Shown here piece after piece: positions 7,045 to 15,031 of a stretch of 50,969 nt of DNA. The position numbers and the translations under genes are program-made. The notes beneath the pieces were generated by a model. The model saw only the letters and a program-made list of their open reading frames with translations. It was not told where the DNA came from and did not search any database. The stretch is from an uncultured Alphaproteobacteria bacterium (lineage in GTDB: Bacteria > Pseudomonadota > Alphaproteobacteria > CAAHEQ01 > UBA3637): the NCBI GenBank assembly GCA_934216505.1, contig CAKQBW010000009.1, positions 1-50,969 on the forward strand, given 5' to 3'. Every line of letters starts with the position of its first letter. Position 1 is the stretch's first letter.

Positions 7045-8679
7045 ATGAAACAAAATCCAAATCAAATCAAGTCCGAAGAAAAAAATATGATGTGGGCTAT
7101 CGTTATTATTATTGCGATATTGATGCTTTTTCAATATATCTTTCCTTCTCGTACAGTTCAAAATTTGCCACCTTCAGTGCCTGTTCAACAGGTTGCCGAA
7201 AAGCAAGAGGAAGTTATTTTACCCACAACCTCTGTTATAAAAAAAGAAAAAGTTTTTTCCGTTGAAAATCAATTTGTTAAAGGAACTATCTATGGTGATG
7301 GTTCAGGTTCAAATGCGTTGCAATTGACTCAATATAAAGAAACTTTAAAACCCGATAGTCCTGATGTTCAGCTACTGACGGATAAGTATTCTTTTGAGGT
7401 GAATTGGGTTGTACAAGGAAAAGTTTTACCTTTGACTTTACAATCAGGGAAAATTTTAACCCCTGATACGCCTCTTGTTTTTGGGGCCCAAAGTCGGGAT
7501 TTAAAATTGACCCGTACAGTTCGTATAGACGATCATTATATGATGACCTTTCAAGATGAAATCAAAAATACCTCTGGCCAAAATATGATGGCCTCTTTAA
7601 CGGGAAAAGTGGTGCGAGCCAAAGGGGATATCAATGAAAATCGCTCTGTGGTACATACAGGCTTTGTTTCTTTGACGAATAATCGACTTCAAGAAAATAA
7701 TTATTCAACGATTGATGAAGAATCTATTTCTTATCAAACAAAAGACGGTTGGACGGGGATAACGGATAAGTATTGGCAAACCATTTTAATTCCCGAAGGA
7801 AATACCTCGGTTGAAATTAAAAATACCTTGGAAAATGGAGATTATGTTGCCTCCTTTAAGCAGGGAGATATTTTATTGTTGTCGGGGCAAACACTTGTGC
7901 GAACAACACGCATATTTGCGGGGGTCAAAGATTTAGATTTAATCAATGATTATATGAAACTTTATGAAATTCCCAAATTTGATTTAACGATAGATTTTGG
8001 GTGGTTTTATTTCTTGACGAAACCGTTTCTGTATTTCTTACAATGGTTGTATTCTTTGGTGGGAAATATGGGGATTGCGATTTTATTGTTCGCTACTTTG
8101 TTGCGGCTGGCTTTGCTACCTGTGGCGACAAAATCCTATGTTTCTATGGCGCAAATGAAAAAATTACAGCCTCAGTTAAAGGCAATTCAAGACCGCTATA
8201 AGGACGACCGTGTGCGTATGCAGCAAGAAATTATGGCCCTTTATAAACGGGAAAAATTGAATCCAGCAGGGGGGTGCTTACCGATGTTGATTCAAATCCC
8301 CGTTTTCTTTGCGTTATATAAAGTTTTGTCTGTTTCGTTGCAAATGCGTCAGGCTCCTTTTGTTGGGTGGATTCAGGATTTGTCTATGCCCGATCCGAGT
8401 TCTGTTTTCACTTTGTTTGGGCTTGTTCCATGGCCGATTCCCAGTTTTCTGAATTTAGGAATCATGCCTGTTTTAATGGGAATAACAATGTATATCCAAC
8501 AAAAATTAACGCCTCAACCGGCTGGGGCAGATAAAGCCCAAATGAGCCTGTTTAAATGGATGCCTATTCTATTTACCTTTATGATGGGACAGTTTGCTGT
8601 GGGATTGATTTTGTATTGGACTTGGAGTAATATTTTGTCCATCGCCCAGCAAAAATACATTATGCGAAAGGTGAAATAA
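7045..8679 (+). CDS. yidC: Membrane protein insertase YidC
   Basis: YidC inserts and folds inner-membrane proteins, alone or with SecYEG. The 544-residue product has the Gram-negative architecture. A single N-terminal membrane helix (about residues 15-31) leads to a large periplasmic domain (about 40-330). The conserved 60KD_IMP core follows, with helices near 340-370, the cytoplasmic loop rich in Lys/Arg/Gln (QLKAIQDRYKDD), GGCLPMLIQIPVFFALYKVL, and two later helices ending near residue 535. The start follows AAAGGAATAAAA. The stop overlaps the yihA start (TAATG). In many alphaproteobacteria yidC also sits beside GTPase genes. Confidence 0.97.
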   Translation: MKQNPNQIKSEEKNMMWAIVIIIAILMLFQYIFPSRTVQNLPPSVPVQQVAEKQEEVILPTTSVIKKEKVFSVENQFVKGTIYGDGSGSNALQLTQYKETLKPDSPDVQLLTDKYSFEVNWVVQGKVLPLTLQSGKILTPDTPLVFGAQSRDLKLTRTVRIDDHYMMTFQDEIKNTSGQNMMASLTGKVVRAKGDINENRSVVHTGFVSLTNNRLQENNYSTIDEESISYQTKDGWTGITDKYWQTILIPEGNTSVEIKNTLENGDYVASFKQGDILLLSGQTLVRTTRIFAGVKDLDLINDYMKLYEIPKFDLTIDFGWFYFLTKPFLYFLQWLYSLVGNMGIAILLFATLLRLALLPVATKSYVSMAQMKKLQPQLKAIQDRYKDDRVRMQQEIMALYKREKLNPAGGCLPMLIQIPVFFALYKVLSVSLQMRQAPFVGWIQDLSMPDPSSVFTLFGLVPWPIPSFLNLGIMPVLMGITMYIQQKLTPQPAGADKAQMSLFKWMPILFTFMMGQFAVGLILYWTWSNILSIAQQKYIMRKVK

Positions 8680-9299
8680 TGGCTTTTCAAGAGCGGGGAA
8701 AACAATTATTTGAACGGGGTGTTTCATTTGCCCGAGGGGTGAGGTCAGAAAATGATTTGCCCCTTTTGCGGCTCCCTGAAATTGCTTTTGCGGGACGTTC
8801 CAATGTCGGAAAATCCACTTTGATTAACGCTTTAACGGGCAAAGAGATGGCACGGGCCAGTCATACGCCAGGTCGTACTCAGGAACTCAATTTTTTCAAT
8901 GTAGGAGACAGGTTTTTTTTGGTGGATTTACCGGGCTATGGGTATGCCAGTGCTCCCCGAAAAATAGTCCAAACCTGGACACAACTGATTCATGCGTATT
9001 TGCGGGGACGACAGCAACTGAAACGTGTTTTTTTGCTGGTTGATGCTCGCCACGGACTCAAACAAGTGGATTTAAACATTATGAAAATGTTGGATACAGC
9101 CGCAGTGAGTTATCAACTGATTTTGACAAAATCTGATAAAGTCAAGAAAACAGATTTAGAATTGGTTTATCAACAGACGATGGCAGAGGGGAAAAAGCAT
9201 GTGGCGTGCTATCCTGAAATGATTTTGACGAGCAGTGAAAATGGTTTGGGCATCCCTGATGTGCGGGGGGAAATTTACAAGGTATTGGAGGGGATTTAA
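8679..9299 (+). CDS. yihA: Ribosome biogenesis GTP-binding protein YihA/YsxC (EngB)
   Basis: EngB is a small GTPase needed for large ribosomal subunit assembly. The 206-residue product shows G1 GRSNVGKST, the switch region with TPGRTQELNFF, G3 DLPGYGYA, and G4 TKSDK, all in family order. The start ATG overlaps the yidC stop as TAATG and no separate strong ribosome site is visible, so translation is likely coupled. The gene ends directly before mnmE. Confidence 0.96.
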   Translation: MAFQERGKQLFERGVSFARGVRSENDLPLLRLPEIAFAGRSNVGKSTLINALTGKEMARASHTPGRTQELNFFNVGDRFFLVDLPGYGYASAPRKIVQTWTQLIHAYLRGRQQLKRVFLLVDARHGLKQVDLNIMKMLDTAAVSYQLILTKSDKVKKTDLELVYQQTMAEGKKHVACYPEMILTSSENGLGIPDVRGEIYKVLEGI

Positions 9300-10613
9300 A
9301 TGTATCAATCAGGGGATACCATTTATGCGTTGGCCAGCGGATTAGGGGTAGCAGGGGTGGCCGTTATTCGCTTGTCAGGACCTCAGGCCAAACACGCTCT
9401 CAAAACACTTTCCAATTTGAAAAAGATTGAACCCAATCATGTTTATTTTACCGCTTTAAAACATGGTCCAACGGTTTTAGATCGGTCTTTGGTGTTGTAC
9501 TTCAAGGCGCCTCATAGTTTTACAGGGGAAGATGTCGTGGAATTACAGGTGCATGGGGGCAGAGGGGTGATTCATTCTGTGATGCAAGCGTTGTCTGAAA
9601 TGGAGGGGTTGCGCCCTGCGGAACGGGGGGAATATTCTCGTCGGGCTGTTATCAATGGAAAAATGGATTTAACCGAAGCAGAAGGTCTGTTGGATTTAGT
9701 GCATGCGGAAACAGAGCAACAACGGCGTCAGGCTTTGTCGCAAATGGATGGTCAGTTGGGGGAACTTTATGAATCATGGCGGCAAAAGTTGATTCATCAT
9801 TTGGCGTATGCGGAGGCTTTTATTGATTTCCCTGAGGAGGAAATTCCCCCTGAAAAAGAACAGCAAATTGATGGGGATATTTTGACTTTAATCCAAGAAA
9901 TGGAACGCCACTTGAATGATGAACATCGTGGAGAGCGGTTGCGGGAAGGGTTTCAAATTGCTATTGTGGGGGTGCCTAATGTGGGAAAGTCCAGTTTAAT
10001 TAATGCATTGGCCAAAAAAGAAGTTGCGATTGTTTCACAAATTGCGGGGACAACCCGTGATATTGTGGAAGCGCATTTAGATGTGGCGGGCTTTCCTGTG
10101 ATTTTGGCGGATACAGCTGGGTTAAGGGAACATGCCGAGACAATAGAAGCCGAAGGGATTAGGCGGGCCGTTAAAAAAGCCCAAGATGCGGATTTAATTT
10201 TGTATGTTCAGGAGGCTCAAAATAATCTTTCTCCCCCAAAATTGCCCGATGAATTAAAAGGCAAGAAAGTATTGAATGTTTGGAATAAGACCGATTTGGG
10301 GGCGGTGAAAGAAAATAAGACGGATTTTTTCGTGTCGGCCAAAACGGGGAAAGGAATCCCCAAGTTATGGGATAAGATTAAGGAAATTTTGGTGAATTCT
10401 TTTTCGGGGGGACCTGCCTTGACACGCCCCCGTTATCGGACGGCGATTCAAGAATGTGTAAAGCATTTAAAATCGGCTTTGCAGGTACCTGAACTAGAAT
10501 TGAAAACAGAAGATTTACGCTTGGCGGCACGTGCGCTGGGGCGTATCACGGGACGCATAGAAGTAGATGAATTGCTGGATGTTATTTTTAAAGATTTTTG
10601 TATAGGGAAATAG
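9300..10613 (+). CDS. mnmE: tRNA uridine-5-carboxymethylaminomethyl(34) synthesis GTPase MnmE
   Basis: MnmE works with MnmG to place the cmnm5 group on wobble U34 of certain tRNAs. The 437-residue product has the N-terminal formyl-THF-binding domain (DTIYALASG...GVAVIRLSGP), a helical domain (GEYSRRAVINGKMDLTEAE), an inserted Ras-like G domain (GVPNVGKSS, GTTRD, DTAGLRE, NKTD), and the diagnostic C-terminal FCIGK with the functional Cys. The length is slightly short but complete. The start directly follows the yihA stop with a GGAGGGG site. mnmG lies two genes downstream, so both subunits may share regulation. Confidence 0.97.
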   Translation: MYQSGDTIYALASGLGVAGVAVIRLSGPQAKHALKTLSNLKKIEPNHVYFTALKHGPTVLDRSLVLYFKAPHSFTGEDVVELQVHGGRGVIHSVMQALSEMEGLRPAERGEYSRRAVINGKMDLTEAEGLLDLVHAETEQQRRQALSQMDGQLGELYESWRQKLIHHLAYAEAFIDFPEEEIPPEKEQQIDGDILTLIQEMERHLNDEHRGERLREGFQIAIVGVPNVGKSSLINALAKKEVAIVSQIAGTTRDIVEAHLDVAGFPVILADTAGLREHAETIEAEGIRRAVKKAQDADLILYVQEAQNNLSPPKLPDELKGKKVLNVWNKTDLGAVKENKTDFFVSAKTGKGIPKLWDKIKEILVNSFSGGPALTRPRYRTAIQECVKHLKSALQVPELELKTEDLRLAARALGRITGRIEVDELLDVIFKDFCIGK

Positions 10614-10650
10614 TAATTTCTGAAATAGATATTTTGACGAAAGGAAAAGT

Positions 10651-11247
10651 ATGAAGAAGAAAGTTTGTGGATGGATGATTTTTTTGGGGGTGTTGTTTGG
10701 GGCCCTAGGTGTATTGGCTCAGGCTCCTATGGATGAGACCCTTCCTTGGGCCAATCCTGATAATTCTTCCGTATCGGTGCAGGTTCCTTCAGAGGCTGGT
10801 CTTCCTTTGGCTAAGCCTGATAATTCTTCTCGGGTCTTTGCTGATCCCTTTGAACGAATGTTGATCAACATAAGAGTGATTATCTATTTATTGGGTTGTC
10901 CTGCTATTATTATTTTGACGATTTTCTCGGTGATAACCGCTATTAAAAGGAAAGGGGGAAAGGTTAGAATTACTTTTAAAGAAGAAGGAAAAATAGTGAA
11001 GAAATATGTAAAACTAGTTTTTTCCGATGATAAGAAGGTTATTTTTAAAGATGAAAAAAATAGGTACGAATGTTCGCCTGAAGAAATTATAAAGATTCAA
11101 AAAAGAAATAAAAGTTTTATTGCGCTTTTAATTGTCTTGGGGGTGGTTCTGTTTATTGAAACGTGGGATTATATTGTTATTTATGCAACAGAGGGGGTGA
11201 ATAATAATGATGCTGTTGTTTTTGAATGTTTTGATTCCGAGTATTAG
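10651..11247 (+). CDS. Small membrane protein with signal sequence, unknown
   Basis: This 198-residue protein starts with a basic hydrophobic leader (residues 1-23, probable cleavage after LAQA). A short external stretch contains a doubled motif, LPWANPDNSS (31-40) and LPLAKPDNSS (51-60). A membrane helix spans about 73-97, a basic soluble domain about 98-150 (alternating strands with many Lys and Asp), and a second membrane helix about 155-180. It has an AAAGGAAAAG ribosome site and sits between mnmE and mnmG on the same strand. This position carries no information about tRNA modification that I can see. Not recognised. Confidence 0.7.
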   Translation: MKKKVCGWMIFLGVLFGALGVLAQAPMDETLPWANPDNSSVSVQVPSEAGLPLAKPDNSSRVFADPFERMLINIRVIIYLLGCPAIIILTIFSVITAIKRKGGKVRITFKEEGKIVKKYVKLVFSDDKKVIFKDEKNRYECSPEEIIKIQKRNKSFIALLIVLGVVLFIETWDYIVIYATEGVNNNDAVVFECFDSEY

Positions 11248-11266
11248 TTAAATTAGAGGAAATAAA

Positions 11267-13117
11267 ATGAAAAAGTATGATGTTATTGTCGTGGGGGGCG
11301 GACATGCGGGGTGTGAGGCTTGCGCGGCGGCGGCGCGTTTGGGGGCTCAAACTTTGTTGATAACGCACCATATTCAGACGATAGGGGATATGTCCTGTAA
11401 TCCAGCCATTGGGGGCTTGGGAAAAGGTACTTTGGTGCGTGAAATTGATGCGCTGGACGGTGTGATGGGACGCGTGATAGATAAAGCGGGGATTCAATTT
11501 CGTATGTTGAATGCCAGCAAAGGACCCGCTGTGCAAGGGCCTCGGGCGCAAGCCGATAAAAAATTGTATATGAAATATATGCAACAAGAATTAAAGCATT
11601 ATCCTTACTTGACTCTTTTGGAAGCCAGCGTGGAAGATTTATTGGTGGAAAAAGGCCGGGTTGTTGGGGTGGTTGCAAATCATCAAGACATTAAAGCGAA
11701 GGCCGTTGTTTTGACAACAGGGACTTTTTTAAATGGTGTGATGCATGTTGGGGCCGAAAAAACAAAAGGGGGACGGTTTGGGGAGCCTGCCTGTTATGGA
11801 TTGACACCCGCACTTCAAAAATTGGGGCTGACTTTGGGGCGGTTAAAGACGGGGACGCCCGCTCGCTTGGATAAAGAGTCTATTGATTGGTCTAAGTGCC
11901 AAAGACAGGACGGGGACAATCCGCCACAACCTTTTTCTTTCAGAACGAAAAAGTTAAAACAAAAGCAAGTACCGTGTTGGATAACGCACACCACGCCCGA
12001 AACACATAAGATTATTTTGGACAATTTGGACAGAGCCCCTTTGTTTGACGGGCAAATTACCTCAACAGGGCCCCGTTATTGTCCCAGCATTGAAACAAAG
12101 TTGATTCGTTTTAAAGGGCGGGAGAGTCATCATATTTTTTTGGAACCCGAAACCCGTTCGGGCAACAGCATTTATCCCAACGGTATTTCTACCAGTGTGC
12201 CCAAAGATGTTCAAGAGGCTTTTTTGCGTTCTATTCCTGGGCTGGAAAAAGTAAAAATTCTGCGTTATGCTTATGCGATAGAATATGATTATGTGGATCC
12301 AAGGGAACTTAAATTGACCTTGGAAACCAAAAAGGTCCCTGGGTTATTTTTGGCGGGTCAAATCAATGGAACGACAGGCTATGAGGAAGCCGCAGGGCAA
12401 GGATTATTAGCGGGCGTGAATGCGGCTTTAAGAGCGTTGGGAAAAAAGAAAAGGCTCACCATGGACCGTTCAGACAGTTATTTAGGGGTGATGATTGACG
12501 ATATTACAACTTTGGGGGTAGATGAACCCTATCGCCTTTTTACTTCACGGGCCGAGTATCGTTTGACAATGCGTTCGGATAATGCGGATTTACGTTTGAC
12601 GCCCGTGGGAATTAAAGTGGGCTGTGTGGGCAAAGAACGGGCCAAAGAATTTAAAATGAAATTAAAGCAATTAAATCAGGCACGTTGTTTGATTCAATCC
12701 CTTTCAAAGTCCCCCAAACAATTAAAACAAATGGGATTTTTGGTAAATGTAGATGGGCACAAAAGAACGGCTTTTGATTTGTTGGCTTACCCTGAGGTCA
12801 GTTGGACAGATTTGATAAAAGTGTTTCCTGAATTGGAAAAAATCCCCGCAGAAATTGCCAAACAGTTAATGATTGAGGGACGTTATCAAGGGTATTTAGC
12901 CCGTCAAAATCAAGATATTGTGGATTTTAAAAAAGATGAAGCCTTAAAAATTCCCGAAAAAATAGATTATTATCAGGTGGGGGGATTGTCCAATGAAATT
13001 CGGGAACGGTTGGAAAAAGAACGGCCTCAAACAATCGGGGCTATGGGACGCATGCGGGGAATTACACCCGCCTCTATAACAGCGGTCATTGGGTATTTAA
13101 AGAAAAATAAAAAATGA
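11267..13117 (+). CDS. mnmG: tRNA uridine-5-carboxymethylaminomethyl(34) synthesis enzyme MnmG
   Basis: MnmG is the FAD-dependent partner of MnmE. The 616-residue product has the N-terminal dinucleotide-binding motif VVGGGHAGCEA, then CNPAIGGLGKG, the RMLNASKGPAVQGPRAQADK stretch, GLFLAGQINGTTGYEEAAGQG near the second FAD contact, and FTSRAEYRL. The C-terminal helical domain ends with GGLSNEIRE and MRGITPAS, which contact MnmE and tRNA. Length and order are typical. The ribosome site is GAGGAAATAAA. The next gene is convergent and begins 1 bp after the stop. Confidence 0.98.
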   Translation: MKKYDVIVVGGGHAGCEACAAAARLGAQTLLITHHIQTIGDMSCNPAIGGLGKGTLVREIDALDGVMGRVIDKAGIQFRMLNASKGPAVQGPRAQADKKLYMKYMQQELKHYPYLTLLEASVEDLLVEKGRVVGVVANHQDIKAKAVVLTTGTFLNGVMHVGAEKTKGGRFGEPACYGLTPALQKLGLTLGRLKTGTPARLDKESIDWSKCQRQDGDNPPQPFSFRTKKLKQKQVPCWITHTTPETHKIILDNLDRAPLFDGQITSTGPRYCPSIETKLIRFKGRESHHIFLEPETRSGNSIYPNGISTSVPKDVQEAFLRSIPGLEKVKILRYAYAIEYDYVDPRELKLTLETKKVPGLFLAGQINGTTGYEEAAGQGLLAGVNAALRALGKKKRLTMDRSDSYLGVMIDDITTLGVDEPYRLFTSRAEYRLTMRSDNADLRLTPVGIKVGCVGKERAKEFKMKLKQLNQARCLIQSLSKSPKQLKQMGFLVNVDGHKRTAFDLLAYPEVSWTDLIKVFPELEKIPAEIAKQLMIEGRYQGYLARQNQDIVDFKKDEALKIPEKIDYYQVGGLSNEIRERLEKERPQTIGAMGRMRGITPASITAVIGYLKKNKK

Positions 13118-13118
13118 A

Positions 13119-13499
13119 TTAGCCTTTTTCTGAGTTTGTTAGCATTTCAATTTCATGGGTGAGATTTTGTTGTATCCTGATATTTTCTTCGGATTCAAAT
13201 GCTAGCAGGTATTTCAGGTAATCCAACAATATCTTTTTCCATTCAGGTTGGTTGTCGTAATACTTTTTAACCATTTGGAAAAGGTGATCCCAGTTTTCCC
13301 AATTTACTTGAGAGGTGTCCTTTTGGCCCAATAAATATGCCACAACGGCAGTTGCCTCTTGACGAGCCTTTTCTTTGTCAAAAGTGTCCATCACTTGCTC
13401 TGGTTCCGGAATCGTCATTTCTGGGGCGTTCGGCAACACCACCTTTCTTTTGAAAAGTTCTTGATAAACCTGTAAGAGTAAAACAGTAGAAGTGTCCAT
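13119..13499 (-). CDS. Small helical protein, unknown
   Basis: This 126-residue acidic protein has no signal peptide or membrane segment. The predicted content is mostly helix, with Trp/Tyr-rich patches (WENWDHLF, YYDNQPEWKKILL). It has its own promoter and a strong AAAAGGGGAAAG ribosome site just before the ATG. It is convergent with mnmG, with almost no gap. I do not recognise a family. Confidence 0.65.
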   Translation of the reverse strand: MDTSTVLLLQVYQELFKRKVVLPNAPEMTIPEPEQVMDTFDKEKARQEATAVVAYLLGQKDTSQVNWENWDHLFQMVKKYYDNQPEWKKILLDYLKYLLAFESEENIRIQQNLTHEIEMLTNSEKG

Positions 13500-13518
13500 T
13501 TCTTTCCCCTTTTATTGA

Positions 13519-13547
13519 AGAATAAATCAAAAATTTCTTTTAGTCAA
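13519..13547 (-). promoter_or_regulatory. Promoter for the 126-residue unknown gene (TTGACT-N17-TATTCT)
   Basis: On the minus strand, the -35 is at 13542-13547 and the -10 at 13519-13524, with a 17 bp spacer. The gene starts at 13499 behind a purine-rich ribosome site. Confidence 0.5.
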
Positions 13548-13558
13548 GAAAAAAATTA

Positions 13559-14170
13559 TTATTCGTAAAGGGGCCGTTCTTTTTCAATGGTAGTCGCAGG
13601 CCCATGTCCAGGATACACAAGGGTCGTATTGGGGAATTGTTGAAACAAAAATTTCAGGCTTTTTTGCATTTCTTGGGGATTGCTTTCTGAAAAGTCTGTT
13701 CGCCCATAGGACCCGTAAAATAAAGTATCCCCAGAAAAAAGGCAATTTTGAATGAAAAAGCAAGTGCCCCCTTTGGTATGGCCAGGTGTAGTGAAAATTT
13801 TAATTTTTTCTTTTCCTAAGAAAAAAGGTGTGTCCTTTCCAAAAAAATGGTTGATTTTTGGGGCGGGCATTTTGGGCAGATGAAATCTGTCCAAAGCAGT
13901 ATTAAAGTTATCCACTAAAGGCTTGTCCTCTTTGTTCAGATACGCCTTTACCTTTAGTTTTTCTTGAAAAAAATCAACGCCCATGATGTGGTCAAAGTGG
14001 CCATGTGTCAGTAAAATAAACTTTAAATGAAGTTCTTTTTCGTGGATAAAATCAATGATATCCTGATTGGGGGCGCTACAATCAATTAAAACGGCTTCCA
14101 GTGTGTCTTCGTCCCATACCAGATAGTTATTGTTTTGTAAGATACCTGAGGTAAAATTTTGAATTGGCAT
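13559..14170 (-). CDS. Metallo-beta-lactamase-fold hydrolase (glyoxalase II-like)
   Basis: This is a 203-residue single-domain protein of the metallo-beta-lactamase superfamily. Metal ligands are visible in order: HGHFDH (HxHxDH type), GHTKGG, SGDTLF and the final YPGHG. The size and sequence fit the short glyoxalase-II-like hydrolases, which act on thioesters or related substrates. The real substrate cannot be told from sequence. There is no signal peptide, so it is probably cytoplasmic. It is divergent from bamD with a 126 bp A/T-rich gap. A ribosome site AAGGAAAAC precedes the ATG. Confidence 0.88.
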   Translation of the reverse strand: MPIQNFTSGILQNNNYLVWDEDTLEAVLIDCSAPNQDIIDFIHEKELHLKFILLTHGHFDHIMGVDFFQEKLKVKAYLNKEDKPLVDNFNTALDRFHLPKMPAPKINHFFGKDTPFFLGKEKIKIFTTPGHTKGGTCFFIQNCLFSGDTLFYGSYGRTDFSESNPQEMQKSLKFLFQQFPNTTLVYPGHGPATTIEKERPLYE

Positions 14171-14244
14171 TTGTTTTCCTTTTGATAGAGTCGTTAAGAT
14201 TTTTCAATAAAAAAAAGATTTTGTCAAGTCTAAAATAAAAAGAC

Positions 14245-14273
14245 TTGAAATCAAAATGATTTATTGCTAAACT
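14245..14273 (+). promoter_or_regulatory. Promoter for bamD-recN (TTGAAA-N17-TAAACT)
   Basis: The -35 is at 14245-14250 and the -10 at 14268-14273. bamD starts 24 bp downstream. This -10 (TAAACT) recurs at several other promoters in the window. Confidence 0.5.
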
Positions 14274-14296
14274 CATAAAAAAAGAAAGGGAAAAGA

Positions 14297-15019
14297 ATGA
14301 AGAAGTTTGTTTTTATGTCATTGTTATTGTTGATGGGGTGTGCGACGGTGCCTTCTGTTCCTTTAAATGAAGAAACACCCGAGGGACTCTATTTGACAGC
14401 CTATAGTCAATTTAAGGAAAAAGATTATGAAAAAGCCATAGAAAATTTTGATAAAGTGGAACAACAATTTCCCTATTCGCAATGGTCTGAACGGGCACAA
14501 ATTATGATGGCTTATACCCAATATTTAAAGAATGATTATACAGCATCGTTGTTGTCTTTGGAAAGGTTTTTGCAATTACATCCAGGTAACAGGAATGTGC
14601 CCTATGCCTTATACTTAAAAGCCCTTTGTTATTATGAACAGATGTCGGATCCCACCCGTGAGCAAGAGATGACGCAAAAGGCTGAGGAAAGTTTTAAAGC
14701 GGTATTGATGCGTTTCCCTGAATCTGTTTATGCGCCTGATGCACGGGAAAAGTTGGTGATGATTCAAAATTATTTAGCGGCCAAAGAATTGTCTGTGGGG
14801 CGGTATTACCAAAAAAATGAAGACTATATAGCGGCCATGAATCGTTTTCAAGAAACAATTGACCATTGGCCTGAATCTACCCAAAGGCCTGAGGCGTTTT
14901 ATCGTTTAGCGGCCTGTTATAAGGCCTTGGGTATGGATGATCAGATGAATCAGGTAAAAGAAAAATTGTCCAAACTTTATCCTGACTCTGTTTGGAATAA
15001 ATGGGCGAAAAAACTATAA
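14297..15019 (+). CDS. bamD: Outer membrane protein assembly factor BamD
   Basis: BamD is the lipoprotein that, with BamA, drives beta-barrel insertion into the outer membrane. The 240-residue product has a lipoprotein signal with lipobox LLMGC (Cys at about residue 15). TPR-like helical repeats follow: YLTAYSQFKEKDYEKAIENF, then FPYSQWSERAQIMMAYTQY, YTASLLSLERFLQLHPGN, and YAPDAREKL. Length is typical. recN follows 12 bp later, an order known from other Gram-negatives. Confidence 0.95.
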   Translation: MKKFVFMSLLLLMGCATVPSVPLNEETPEGLYLTAYSQFKEKDYEKAIENFDKVEQQFPYSQWSERAQIMMAYTQYLKNDYTASLLSLERFLQLHPGNRNVPYALYLKALCYYEQMSDPTREQEMTQKAEESFKAVLMRFPESVYAPDAREKLVMIQNYLAAKELSVGRYYQKNEDYIAAMNRFQETIDHWPESTQRPEAFYRLAACYKALGMDDQMNQVKEKLSKLYPDSVWNKWAKKL

Positions 15020-15031
15020 AAAGGATTTTGT

